Made by a program: the position numbers and the translations under genes
Part shown: positions 21,438-31,800 of the stretch, piece by piece
Layout of the letters: each line of letters begins with the position of its first letter
Position numbering within the stretch: position 1 is the stretch's first letter
Source of the DNA: Flectonema sp. DT1601
Lineage: Eukaryota > Euglenozoa > Diplonemea > Diplonemida > Diplonemidae
Length of the DNA stretch: 64,000 bases
Reading direction: 5' to 3'
Assembly (NCBI GenBank): GCA_964019425.1
Contig: OZ025840.1
Location: 334,001 to 398,000 of the forward strand
Notes under the pieces: generated by a model
The model's database searches: none
Seen by the model: only the letters and a program-made list of their open reading frames with translations
Told to the model about the DNA's origin: nothing

Positions 21438-21585
21438 CCATGTGAACCAATAACGGCACCACGGCCATGCTTTTATGAAAAGCTCTTTTTTTTTTTTTTT
21501 TTTGCTTTGTGAATTAAACAAATAAATAATTGGGTGTACAATAGTAGATACCATGTAACCAAGGCCTATAACGGCACCACGGCCA
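21438..21585. repeat. Short duplicated segment
   Basis: CCATGTGAACCA-ATAACGGCACCACGGCCA (21438-21467) recurs with a 6-nt insertion at 21551-21585, about 85 nt later in the same orientation. Confidence 0.6.
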
Positions 21586-22410
21586 CGATATCTTATTGGT
21601 AGCAACAACACAAGTTTTAAAGGGTTGTTTTCGGTATAATTCTGGGGATTTCAAGACTGGTGGGAGAGGAGGGAAAAAAAAAAAAAAAAAAAAAAAAAAC
21701 AGCATAAATAAAGCTACCACAAATAACATACACTCCATCATTCGCAAAGTCTGACCCTCACCGATGGAAATCAACTTTCCGCAACACACATACTCAGATT
21801 TTTATATGTGATTTTGCTGCGGTACAAGTTTGTGTACTCAAAAAAAAAAAAATAAAACAAAATAAAATAATAATAAATAAATAAAAAATAATAATGAAAA
21901 TTGCTGCTGACGGAGCTGCTTACAAACTGGAAATGATATTTAACTTTAAAATAAAAATAAAAATAAAAAAAAGAATTTGGCTTAAAAAAACTATACAAAA
22001 AATCGTAATATATAAACTGACATAAAACGAAGAAGCGTGGAGGTTTCCGCGCGCGTGCAAAAGATTATTTTTATCTTTCAGAAATGCAGAGAGAGAAGAA
22101 ATGGTATCAGGATATTATAATATTATTGAAAAGACAAGACAAGATAAGATAAGCACTCCTAACATAACGCAGATATTTCTCACGGTGGCTAAAAAAGAAA
22201 AGAATTAAAAAAAAGCCTTCCGTTTAAAATTATGATAGGTAAAGAAACAAAAAAGAAAAAAGAAGAGATAAAAACATGATTTCCCTTCCTCCCTGTTTTG
22301 TTTTTCCTGCAGCGGAAAATGCTGTCGCGCGTTGCCTACTTGCGGGCAAAATAAATGTCAACAAAAAATAAATCGGTACATAGATCACATGTGGTTAAAG
22401 GATTCTCAGT

Positions 22411-22584
22411 TTATGACTTGAAATAGCGAATGTAATGAAAACGAAGGTACCTTATCCCACACAAATAAGGATTATGAAACTTGTCATCCATGACAACGAG
22501 ACCTGAGAAGGTAGAACAACTGCAGTCTGACATCCCTGTCAAGCCCACAGCAGCATGATAGGCGCACTTTTTAAAGCCTCTCAT
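22411..22584 (-). CDS. Small unknown protein (57 aa)
   Basis: Continuous frame MRGFKKCAYHAAVGLTGMSD...RYFKS, with mixed composition and no homopolymer reading. An AG after a T-rich stretch (ATCTTTTAG) lies about 45 nt before the ATG, like the other genes here. It is Cys-containing (four Cys) with a basic aromatic C-terminus. No family recognised; chance openness over 174 nt remains possible. Confidence 0.4.
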   Translation of the reverse strand: MRGFKKCAYHAAVGLTGMSDCSCSTFSGLVVMDDKFHNPYLCGIRYLRFHYIRYFKS

Positions 22585-23796
22585 GTGTCAAATTAGATTA
22601 GAAGAAGAAGGGCAAGTAAAGGACAACTAAAAGATTTCACACGTGAGTGTGAAGAGCAGAGAGAGGTAAAGAAAAAAAGAAAAAAAGAAAAAAAAGAGGA
22701 GAAGAGATGAGGATTGAGAAAGATTCCATATTATAAACACATACCAATAAGTGTCGTAGTTTAGTGTATTCCTCCTGACTGGATGAATAGCTTTGCTGAA
22801 AGCAATTTAAAAACATCGTTACCGTTCTTTAAGAAAAACAAAAAGAAATCGCCAACAGGCAGCAACTTTCCAACTCGCGAACGGGGATTAAACTGATTAG
22901 TTATTAAAGTAACAACTTCTCCTCAGTGACAGACAGCAGAGAAATGCCTCTTTATGTTTAGACGTACTGATATTGTGGGGGGTTTTCAACTGACGCAACA
23001 GTTTTTTTTTTTTTTTTTTTTTGTCTTGTTTTCTTTTTTTCCATTGGCACCCTTGAAAGCCCTCATCCAGCGAGTTCTCGCCAAGTCTTCGTTCAAATGC
23101 ACCAACAAGAGAGAAGAAGGAAAAAACAATATACCAAGAGGATCCTAAGAAGAAAGTAAGAGAGTAAGAGAGCCCAAGAAAGAGAGGGGAAGAGAGGGAA
23201 AAGAAAGTGTAGAGCAAACGATACCGTGATTAGTATGATAGATGAATTTAACTAAATCCCACATAAAAAGTGTGTCGGTGTGAGTGCAAGATGGATGACA
23301 AGCCTCCGGGACAGGCCAGCTTCGCAGAGTTTGCGGAACTGTCAGACCCCGTAGCAGCTTGTTGGCCAAGTTCTACGTTAATACGTGTGGTTCATTCTCC
23401 GGAACGATCCATTTCACACCAGGCCCTTTTGGGTATACACACACTATCAATCATAATCTCTGAGTTGCTCCCCGGAAGTTGCATGCCGCCTCAAAAAACG
23501 TCGCCAGACGGAATCGAACCGAGGGAAAAAAAAAAAAAAAAAAAAATTAAAAAAACATTTGAACCAAAAAAAACTTCCTGCAGCGGGAAATTAACACGTG
23601 AAAATATGTTTTTTTTTTTTTAATTATTATAATCAATAACCGTAAAAACAGCTAATTGCTTATTAACCACCTGCAGCATGCAGTAAAAAAGGGGGTGAAA
23701 CTTTGACAATGTAAAAAAGGGGGGAAAGCGTCCCAAATACAACACGATTAAGTCAATCATTAACTCAGTGACATCAATTGAACTACAACAGAAACC
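22585..23796. other. Intergenic region with a B-box-like fragment
   Basis: Mostly UTR-like. At 23270-23520 there is a more GC-rich, homopolymer-free patch. At its edge, minus-strand CCTCGGTTCGATTCCG (about 23507-23522) matches a pol III B box, but no tRNA 5' half is next to it. Overlapping ORFs on both strands are not convincing. Confidence 0.4.
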
Positions 23797-26064
23797 TCAT
23801 GAACCAGCTACTTGTGCGAATCTGACGCTGACATGAGATAAGCGATGAGGCTCTACCACTAACGGCTTTAGGGAAGAGCGTCTTGGAGCGGCCTTTGGAT
23901 TGTACCAACTGATGTTTTCGTTGTAATGAAATCGTGGTGAGGATGTACTCCTACTTCTGCATTCAGAAACAGGCGACATGTCCTTATTTGGAGAAGCCGT
24001 TAAATCATAATCTATATTCGAAGTCTTTACCGGAACTGCTGTAACATAACTCTCACCGTAGGCTTCAAACCAAAGCTCAGCTGTTTCCTGAAGAGTGTGA
24101 GTAGACGCACCTGAACTAGATTCAAAAAACTCCTCAAACCTATTCTCTGTTAACAACGACACAACATCATAAAATCTAATTGGTGTGAACTGATGAACTT
24201 CAGCCAGTATTTTAATACTTGGAGTCACAGCTAGTCGAGGCTTTCCCTCAATGAAATGTTTTGCTTGAAGAGCAAGGAATTTTTGATACATTTCTACTGC
24301 ACCTTTTGGTTGTTTCGCAACTAATAAGCCTGCATCATAACCTTCTGTGAAACTAGGGATGCATGCTCTTATACCATCAACTAGTGAAACGCTGAAGTCG
24401 TAATTTAGAATGTGAGTTGGTAGTCGTTTTTCATACGGACCATCATCTACATCAATTCTGGTTACATCGATATAAGGAAGAGACTGTTGAGGATGATCAA
24501 AAACACCCCAGGCAAAGTCTCCATATGACTGCGTCCATAATACTTGTGTTGTGCCTGCATCATCCTTCCAACGAGGACCTCTAACAACCTTTCCAAACAA
24601 CGTTAAACAATCCTTTCGATATTCAATCGGGTTAGCCAGGTGAATGAAAGCCAACAACGCAACATCCAAAGGTGGTGTCAATGCTTCGTTACTATGCCGA
24701 TGTTGAAGATATAAAAAAGCCTTATATCTGTGAATTGATAGTGGTAAGTTTGATGTTAAATCGTTCATATTTTGTAGGAAAGTTTTTAATAAAAATGTGT
24801 GGATATGAGCTCCGTATGACCAATTGATTCCCATATCGGGTTTCATGTAGCCGTTTTTTAAAAGTGTGACAAGATTATGACCAAGAGATTCATCCAAACA
24901 AACAGGCAATCCGTTCAGCGATGTTAGTTTTTTTAATCCTAAAAGAGGAAGTGGTACCGATGTTGAGTAGGGATTTGTGTTCTTCTTTTCATTATTTCTA
25001 GAACCCCTAAACGATAAGTTTCTCAAATTGGTAAATCCACCGATAATCTTCCAAACCATATCCATTCCGTTTATCAACGATGTGAACTTATTACACGAAA
25101 CATTTAACATTTCTAAATTCTCAGCTAAATTTGGAAATTCCTTCGGATCAAGCTCCGCTAATCCACGAAGTGAATTTCCTACAACACTAAGTTCTGTTAG
25201 TGACGGAAGCCTTGCTATATCCCGAGGTAGTTCCGACAGATTACAATAAGATATGTCCAAGACCTGTAAAGACCTAAATTGATTAATTCCCGAAGCAGAT
25301 GAGATTGTATTATGACTGATGTCCAACAGTTTTATATTTAAATCATAAATATGTCTCACCTGTGACATGATGTCATTAGTCTTGTGTGCAATTAAATTTT
25401 GAAGATGAGGCAATTCCGACAGCATTAAAAACGCCCCAGGCGATAACGGATTTCTACCGATACTCAACGCTGTTAGATTTTTGCATGCGGCTAATTCTAT
25501 TGGTACTGTTTTTAATCCACAGCCGTCAACGTCAAGAGAATCGAGGTTCATTTGACCCAAACCATTCAGTGCAATTCCGGTATTGCCAGTCAATGTCAGG
25601 TGTCGTAGAGTTGTTGATTCCCGCAATGCAACAGGAACAGTTGTTAGTCCAGTTTGTGTTAGAGATAGCGATCTGAGTTTTCGACATTTTGTAATAACTT
25701 CAAAATTTCTCTCAATATGATTGCCACCAAGGTTAAGAGCTGTTAATGAGGATAGCGATGCCACCGCATCCGGGATTTGATTGATGTGATTGTTTCTAAT
25801 AGTTAGCTCTGCTAAGTTCCTCCACCCATCATCACCCATTCCCTTTGGTAGACACACCAACTGATTATCTGACACATCCAACTTCAATACTTCATTAGTA
25901 TTAGTATACCCAGGTAACTGACTCAAATTCTGATCAATCATTTCAAGCCGAAGCCTTCCACTTGGAACTGAAAATCGTCCTTTCTTATCACGACAAGCAG
26001 TCAGAACAGCATGTGGATTTTTTCCATGATTTGAATATATTTGGTGAGTTACCAAACATCCCAT
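23797..26064 (-). CDS. Leucine-rich-repeat protein, probably membrane-attached
   Basis: 755 residues. The N-terminus MGCLVTH carries Gly2 and Cys3, the pattern for N-myristoylation plus palmitoylation, so attachment to the plasma or flagellar membrane is likely. Residues about 40-380 hold a run of leucine-rich repeats (LRLEMIDQNLSQLPGY, LAELTIRNNHINQIPDAV, LTALNLGGNHIE and similar), many ending in the 'LP..' form. The remaining 370 residues are a unique region with a SYGDFAWGVFDHPQ stretch and a Ser/Arg-rich tail (SECRSRSTSSPRF). No kinase or GTPase motif was seen. The start at 26064 is 17 nt after CTCTTCTTCAG. The role is probably as a scaffold. Confidence 0.87.
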   Translation of the reverse strand: MGCLVTHQIYSNHGKNPHAVLTACRDKKGRFSVPSGRLRLEMIDQNLSQLPGYTNTNEVLKLDVSDNQLVCLPKGMGDDGWRNLAELTIRNNHINQIPDAVASLSSLTALNLGGNHIERNFEVITKCRKLRSLSLTQTGLTTVPVALRESTTLRHLTLTGNTGIALNGLGQMNLDSLDVDGCGLKTVPIELAACKNLTALSIGRNPLSPGAFLMLSELPHLQNLIAHKTNDIMSQVRHIYDLNIKLLDISHNTISSASGINQFRSLQVLDISYCNLSELPRDIARLPSLTELSVVGNSLRGLAELDPKEFPNLAENLEMLNVSCNKFTSLINGMDMVWKIIGGFTNLRNLSFRGSRNNEKKNTNPYSTSVPLPLLGLKKLTSLNGLPVCLDESLGHNLVTLLKNGYMKPDMGINWSYGAHIHTFLLKTFLQNMNDLTSNLPLSIHRYKAFLYLQHRHSNEALTPPLDVALLAFIHLANPIEYRKDCLTLFGKVVRGPRWKDDAGTTQVLWTQSYGDFAWGVFDHPQQSLPYIDVTRIDVDDGPYEKRLPTHILNYDFSVSLVDGIRACIPSFTEGYDAGLLVAKQPKGAVEMYQKFLALQAKHFIEGKPRLAVTPSIKILAEVHQFTPIRFYDVVSLLTENRFEEFFESSSGASTHTLQETAELWFEAYGESYVTAVPVKTSNIDYDLTASPNKDMSPVSECRSRSTSSPRFHYNENISWYNPKAAPRRSSLKPLVVEPHRLSHVSVRFAQVAGS

Positions 26065-27203
26065 TCAATGAAAAGTACTTCCTGAAGAAGAGAAAATGGA
26101 AATAATAATTATAAAATTTCTTTAGAATTTCTTTCTCTGGTAGTTTATCTGAAACACGCGATTTTGTTGTGTGTCCCCCGATCAAAGTACGTTTACTTTA
26201 TATAAACTCATCCTGTTGCATCCTGTTTTTTTTTTTTGGAAAAAAGAAAACGATGTTAAAGAAGTCTTCAGATAATTGTGAATTTACAAAAAAAAAAAAT
26301 TAATAATAATAATAATAATAATAATAATTTTAAATAAAGTGGGTTGGGGGGGGGTAAGTGAGTGTAAAAACACCTACATTTTTCTCACTACACACCAAGC
26401 GAGTTACTCTCCGACTGTAGTAGTGTCCTATTTGCAAATACTGACAAATAACTGGTCAGAACAACAAATTTTAGAAGTTCGTGTCAGGTGAGGTAAATTA
26501 CAGTTGAGTGCAACCATACAACAAAGAGAAGAAAGAGAGGTACGAAAGAAAAAGAAAATTTTAAAAAAAGTGTAGTAATTCTTTCTGGCTGATAGCGTCA
26601 GCTTATTTTGCTCATTCTGGAAGGCAGCCAGACCAAAAGTGTTATCCTTTTTTTCGCGTTTTTTTTAATGTATATCGCAACAAGAAAACTAATTTAAAAA
26701 AAAAAAAGAAAAAAACGAAATTAAATTACTAATGAACCAAATGCAGTTGTTAGTTTAGTAGTTAAAAAAAAAAGAAAATGGAAAATAGAAAATAGAAAAT
26801 TATGTAAGTGTGAACAAAATTCAGAATTTAAAGCTACTTGTAGACATGAAATTCGCAGAGGGAGGGTTAAGAGGAGAAAACATTCCTTTTTTTTTTTTTT
26901 TTTTTTTTCTATTCTTACTTTGTCTGACAAAAAAAAAAAAAAAAAAAAATATGTAGCAAATTGACAATGCAAAAAAAACATTAATAAGGAAAGTTTTTTT
27001 TCTCAAAAAAAACGGAAAAACTAAAAAAAAAACAAAAAAAAAAAAAAATCAGAAGGGAACGGCAGTTTTATCAGAGCCAGTAGTACCTTACTTCAACCAC
27101 AACTATTAATCGTGGGGGGGATATTCATCGAAGCAAAAAATTGACGAAATTGACCTTACTTGGTTACTATATAAATTCGTTGGTGGAAATCACAATTTTT
27201 TTC
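26065..27203. other. Intergenic region
   Basis: Contains the LRR-gene leader, a (TAA)n microsatellite near 26300 and A/T runs. Two small hairpins sit near 26590-26632 (GCTGATAGCGTCAGC and TCTGG...CCAGA). They could be a small structured RNA, but no family is supported. Confidence 0.45.
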
Positions 27204-28604
27204 TTAAAGCTGCTCATCAGCCATGACCGAATCATCTCCTTCAACTGCAGTGTCCGCAGAAACTTGATCTGGAGCCACAGCAACAACAGAATACCCGCTT
27301 CCAAGTAAAATATCACTACGTTTGCCTGGCATTAGAATCGCACCCATCGCGACCATAAGAATAGTTCTCACAGCAATGTCAGCACAGAATACAACCCTGT
27401 ACTCAACCCAAGGCGACACAACTTCAGCCAACAACACGTAAATAGGAAGTCCGATTATGTGAGCAGAAAAAATAATTCCCCACGTTGTAAAGAATGTCTT
27501 ATTTGTTATCTCATCAGAGCGTCTAATCGTACCGCTCAGAGTATTCCCATAGTACATGGCCATGGGAAGTCTGAGAATAGCAAGAAGGATACCCGGAATA
27601 GATTTGTACGGACTGATGTTATTCCAGACTCCCTCGTGAACTTCTACAGAAACAAACGCTATTCTTAAAGCACAGACAGTTACAAAAAACAACATCAGAG
27701 AATGTCTTCGTTTTTGAACTGTTTCGGTATCGGCTGAAGACGCTACTCCCGGAGGGTTCAAAACCTTAAACCCCATTGAAAATACGACCACTAACAATAA
27801 GAACATTGTATCAGCACTTACGTCAACCAACCTTCCCATGATAAGCATAATATTCTTATGGGCTTCTCCTGTGGTTGCCATTGTAATGTATGATGACGTG
27901 TACAATATCAAAGCAACAACTTGTACCGATATTGTGTAACTCAGGAACCGAGTAATAGGATGAAGTGGTCCATCTGTAAATCGTTTGAAAGTATAGACGA
28001 TGAAAAGCATAAATAATATTGTGGTACAAACAAATAAAGTTTGTAGAATAAAATATTTATTGACTCCAAATTCATACGTAAAAAGACCTCCAGGGTTATG
28101 CATCTTTAACTCAATTATACCAGCTTCCTCAGGAATAACGATGTCTTTCTGAGATGCAAAATAACAATTTCTCTTAACAGCAATAAAATGCCACACTCTA
28201 TCTCTTCTCTTATCGTATACGGGTATGGTTGCTGACATTTGATGGTAACGACCAGCTCCTTTTCGGCTATCATTGCATGCTTGTGCGATAGTGGAAATGT
28301 CATCATCTGCGGCATTGTTGCCTTTTGTAAACCATTTGTTTGCCGATTCCCAAGGTTCACCACCAGCACCAGAGTAGTAGAATCTAATTTCAAGTTCATC
28401 GTCTTCGTGCTCCCAAGTAACTTCCGGCAGAATACCTTGTCCTCTCAGACTAGTATCATTTCGAATGGCTGTAAATTTTTCATACACGAATGCCCCTAAA
28501 TACTTCCACGGTCTCTTACTCTCTAAAGCTACCGTAATATGTTCTGCTGTGCATGTATTCACAACCAACAACAATGACAGTATAATTTTCATGTTGTTTT
28601 GCAT
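27204..28604 (-). CDS. GOST-family seven-TM protein (GPR180/TMEM145-like)
   Basis: 466 residues. A signal peptide (MKIILSLLLVVNTCTA) precedes a luminal beta-rich domain of about 150 residues containing the family-typical 'RDRVWHFIAVKRNC' segment. Seven membrane helices follow from about residue 190 to 430 (FILQTLFVCTTILFMLFIVY; the conserved block GRLVDVSADTMFLLLVVVFS). This order, and the 'LHPITRFL' stretch between helices, fit the intimal-thickness-receptor/GOST fold of GPR180 and TMEM145, proteins of the Golgi and secretory route. The short acidic tail has no known motif. A TTTCTCGCAG acceptor lies upstream, followed by an A-rich leader. A second Met (28592) is an alternative start. The exact subfamily is uncertain. 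Confidence 0.78.
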   Translation of the reverse strand: MQNNMKIILSLLLVVNTCTAEHITVALESKRPWKYLGAFVYEKFTAIRNDTSLRGQGILPEVTWEHEDDELEIRFYYSGAGGEPWESANKWFTKGNNAADDDISTIAQACNDSRKGAGRYHQMSATIPVYDKRRDRVWHFIAVKRNCYFASQKDIVIPEEAGIIELKMHNPGGLFTYEFGVNKYFILQTLFVCTTILFMLFIVYTFKRFTDGPLHPITRFLSYTISVQVVALILYTSSYITMATTGEAHKNIMLIMGRLVDVSADTMFLLLVVVFSMGFKVLNPPGVASSADTETVQKRRHSLMLFFVTVCALRIAFVSVEVHEGVWNNISPYKSIPGILLAILRLPMAMYYGNTLSGTIRRSDEITNKTFFTTWGIIFSAHIIGLPIYVLLAEVVSPWVEYRVVFCADIAVRTILMVAMGAILMPGKRSDILLGSGYSVVAVAPDQVSADTAVEGDDSVMADEQL

Positions 28605-28807
28605 TGTTTTTTTTTCTTCTTTTTTTTTTTTTTGTGTGTAGTTGCTGCGAGAAATGGTAACGAGTTAATTCTTTATAAAAAAAAAAAAGAAGAAAAAAAA
28701 AACCAAATGAAAATACTCTACGAAAAACATTACAATAACACCGCAACGAAGAAGAAAAAAAAAAAAAAAAAAAAGAAAAAAAAGGCTAAATAAGTATAGC
28801 TGTAAAG

Positions 28808-31800
28808 TCAATCGTCGCCTTCAACATTGAAGTAGATGGTGGCTATTGATCTCATGGACGCTGAGAGGGGTTCTACAGGAACTTCACAAACACCACGAAC
28901 ACCTGCATGAATTATTGCTCTCAACGGATTGCCAGAAACTGTGAGATACACATCATTAGGTAATCGAAGAGGTGATACTGCCTCACCTGTCAACACAAGA
29001 ATAGCATCGAGAAATGAACCTCCTCCCGATATCGAAAGGGGTATTGATAGTAAGGAGAGTGCATAGCGGATACCATCATCGGTGGTTGTTGACATTTCAT
29101 TTTTAAAACCTTCAATCAGTCTCTCTGATGGCTTACTATTCTCAACAGGTGATTCGATCTTATCATGATATTTATCTTCGATGACCACGGGTCGTGAAAT
29201 TGGAGTAAACAAACGAGGCGATTGCACTCCCCTCGGTGAAGGAATTCTTTTCGGAGACGGCATTCTCCCTGGAGACGGAACTCTATGTTGTGAGATTCTA
29301 CTTTCAACTTGTGTTAGTATCTGATGAACGGCACTATTTTGAGAAATAACTTTTGTTGGAATTAATGTTCCTTTTGAAGGCTGAACACGTGCTGGTCCAC
29401 ACAGAACGGTAACGTTTTTCTTTAGATTCACAAATGACGAATGTGAATCAACAGCTTGAGAGAATAATTTATCTCTCAACTTTGTATCATTCGGTCTTCG
29501 TATTGCTATTCTCATAGCGAGTCTACTGAATGTTATGTTTGATGTTTTTAATATTGTTACATCCCAGGGTCTGCAACCAACGTCTTTGCCAATGCTAACT
29601 TCAATGAGTCCCTCACGAACAGGACCATTGCTTTGAACGACAATATCGAACAGTTCACAACCTTCCACACTTGTGATCAAATCAATTTGTTCAACAAACG
29701 GAACTTTTGTATAAGTACCCCCAACACTTATTAAATGTTTTTGTAATTCTTGTCGAAACTCAGTAGTCATTTTTACAGATGTTTCCTGATTCAAGTCAAT
29801 TCTGTATTTTCCATTAGCCGTGACCCTCTCAACAACATCATAAGAACCCTCATAGAGCATTTGTTCACAGTCTTTTGTGTAGAGGATTAGAGCAGCGTCT
29901 CTTCCTGCGATGTAACACTTTGTTAGTAACTTTGAATTCTTGTTTAATTTCTTACAGGGTAATGCAAACAGTATTATCGGAGGTTCTGGTTTTGGTTGTG
30001 GTTTTGTCTTGGTAGCATTTCGTTTGCTTGTTGACGTTTTTATGGTTTTCATAATTCGTTCTCCATCCTGTTTAAGTATATCACTGATTGTGGGTGTAAG
30101 AATTGCTTTCTTTAAAGCTTCTTCTTCTTCTTCTTTTAATCTCTTTTCAACCTGAACACGGTTAGACTCCTCTTCGATTACTATTGTATTTTTTAGTTCA
30201 GTTTTGTGAGATGATCGAATCGAAGAAAATTCTTTTTGCTCAATTTTTTCTACTGCAATTCTCTTCAATGCCTCATGTCGCTGTACCTTATCAGCCCTCT
30301 CAGCATAGTCCACAGTACTCTGACAGACAAGTAGAACTGTTGCAACCACAGCTGTATAAGAAGGTTTCAAAGCTCTTAATATGTACCATGATGGGCATTT
30401 TGGTTCAGGTCCGAAATCCTGCATGAGTTCAGTCAGTATATCTGGTTTGGAGAGTGCTGCAGACAAAGGCTGTCGAATGTTGTGAGCAAAAGCGTAGAAA
30501 TGGACTCTGTCGGTTAGCCCAGGAGGTAATTCAAAAACCCAATTACTATGAGGAGGTGTTGTTCCCAGAGGATATGGAACAGCAATAGGAGGAGGGACTA
30601 CGTGATGAACTATTGCTGATCCACTTCGTCTTCGTAACTGAGGAAGATCATCAATTATCGTTGAGATCGCAACTCCAACGTGTCCTACTTCTCGACGACT
30701 AGAATTCCTTACTGGCAACTCATACACTTCTCTGTCTTTTGGTATATCCTCTAACTGCAATACCGCCACTCCAATTGTTTCATTTTCTGCAAACAGCGAT
30801 GCGTCACAAATAGTTATTTTTAACGTACCTGGAAAAGCAACTTTAGATATTTCAAAACACTCATTCCATGCTGGGTGGACGGTGTTCTTCAAATGTCTAC
30901 TACGATGTTGTTTGCCGGCTACTTCAATTAAAGCGAACGGATCTGCTGTTCCAGTGTCAGTTACTAAGTTCCTACATCTAACTAAAGTGATTAACAATCC
31001 TGTAGTGGTTGCTAAAGATGACTTGGCTTTTCCAGGAGTTCGCTTCTTCTTCGGAGTAGATTTGGTTGGAGGAGGAGTGATGGTAAGTTGAAGCCGCTGT
31101 TGTTCTTTTTCAGCGATTTTGAGTTCAACATCGCGGCGTCTCTGTTCATTTGAATCTCTCAAGAGACGATCTGATTCAGAACGCGCATGTTGCTGGTCGA
31201 GAAGTAGCTGCTGCTCTTCAAGTCGTCTTCGTTCTGCAGCATCGAGTAGTGTTTGCTCTTTAGCTTCTTGAATCACTGCTGCTTGTTGTTGTTCTTGTAG
31301 TTTTCTTGCGGCTTCTTCAGCAGCTTTTTTCTTCTTCACTGCGTGAAGCTGCATTCTTTTACGAAGAGCGTCCCTCATCCTCGATTCCGCCTCCTCCTCT
31401 TCGCGAATTTTGCGAGTTTCTTGTTCTTCGCGTTCTCGACGCTCAGTTTCAATTTTTTGCTTCTTTTGTCGAATTTCTTCTTCTTTATGGAGTCGAATTC
31501 TCTCTCGTTCTTGTTCATCAGCGAGCCGTCTCCAGCGCTCTTCTTCCTGTCGTTGCTGCTCAAGTTGGTAAACACGAGTTTCAGTGGCGTTAATTTCAGC
31601 GAATTCTTCTTCGAATTGTGATGCGATTTTTGAGTAATCTTTTACATATCCAGCATCGATACCTGCTCTGACATGGAGTTCTTCAGCCGTTAGTTTTCGG
31701 ATTTTTGAAGTGAGCATTTCTTGTGAGGAATAGTCGTCCGCGACGGAGGCAGCGTCTGAACCACCATCATCAGAGGTGCTTCCAACCGACCGCGGTGACA

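Larger units (their letters stand above)
19362..22410. other. Long intergenic region with repeats
   Basis: About 3 kb without a recognisable gene. It holds many A/T runs (one of 35 A near 19800), the direct repeats near 20 kb, part of a dispersed repeat (21058-21185) and a short duplicated segment near 21.5 kb. ORFs in it are low-complexity. Confidence 0.5.

Noticed and set aside
23270-23623. Plus-strand ORF starting MCRCECKMDDKPPGQ
   Set aside because: Runs into a tRNA-like segment and poly-Lys/poly-Phe readings of A/T runs, and opposes the direction of all genes.
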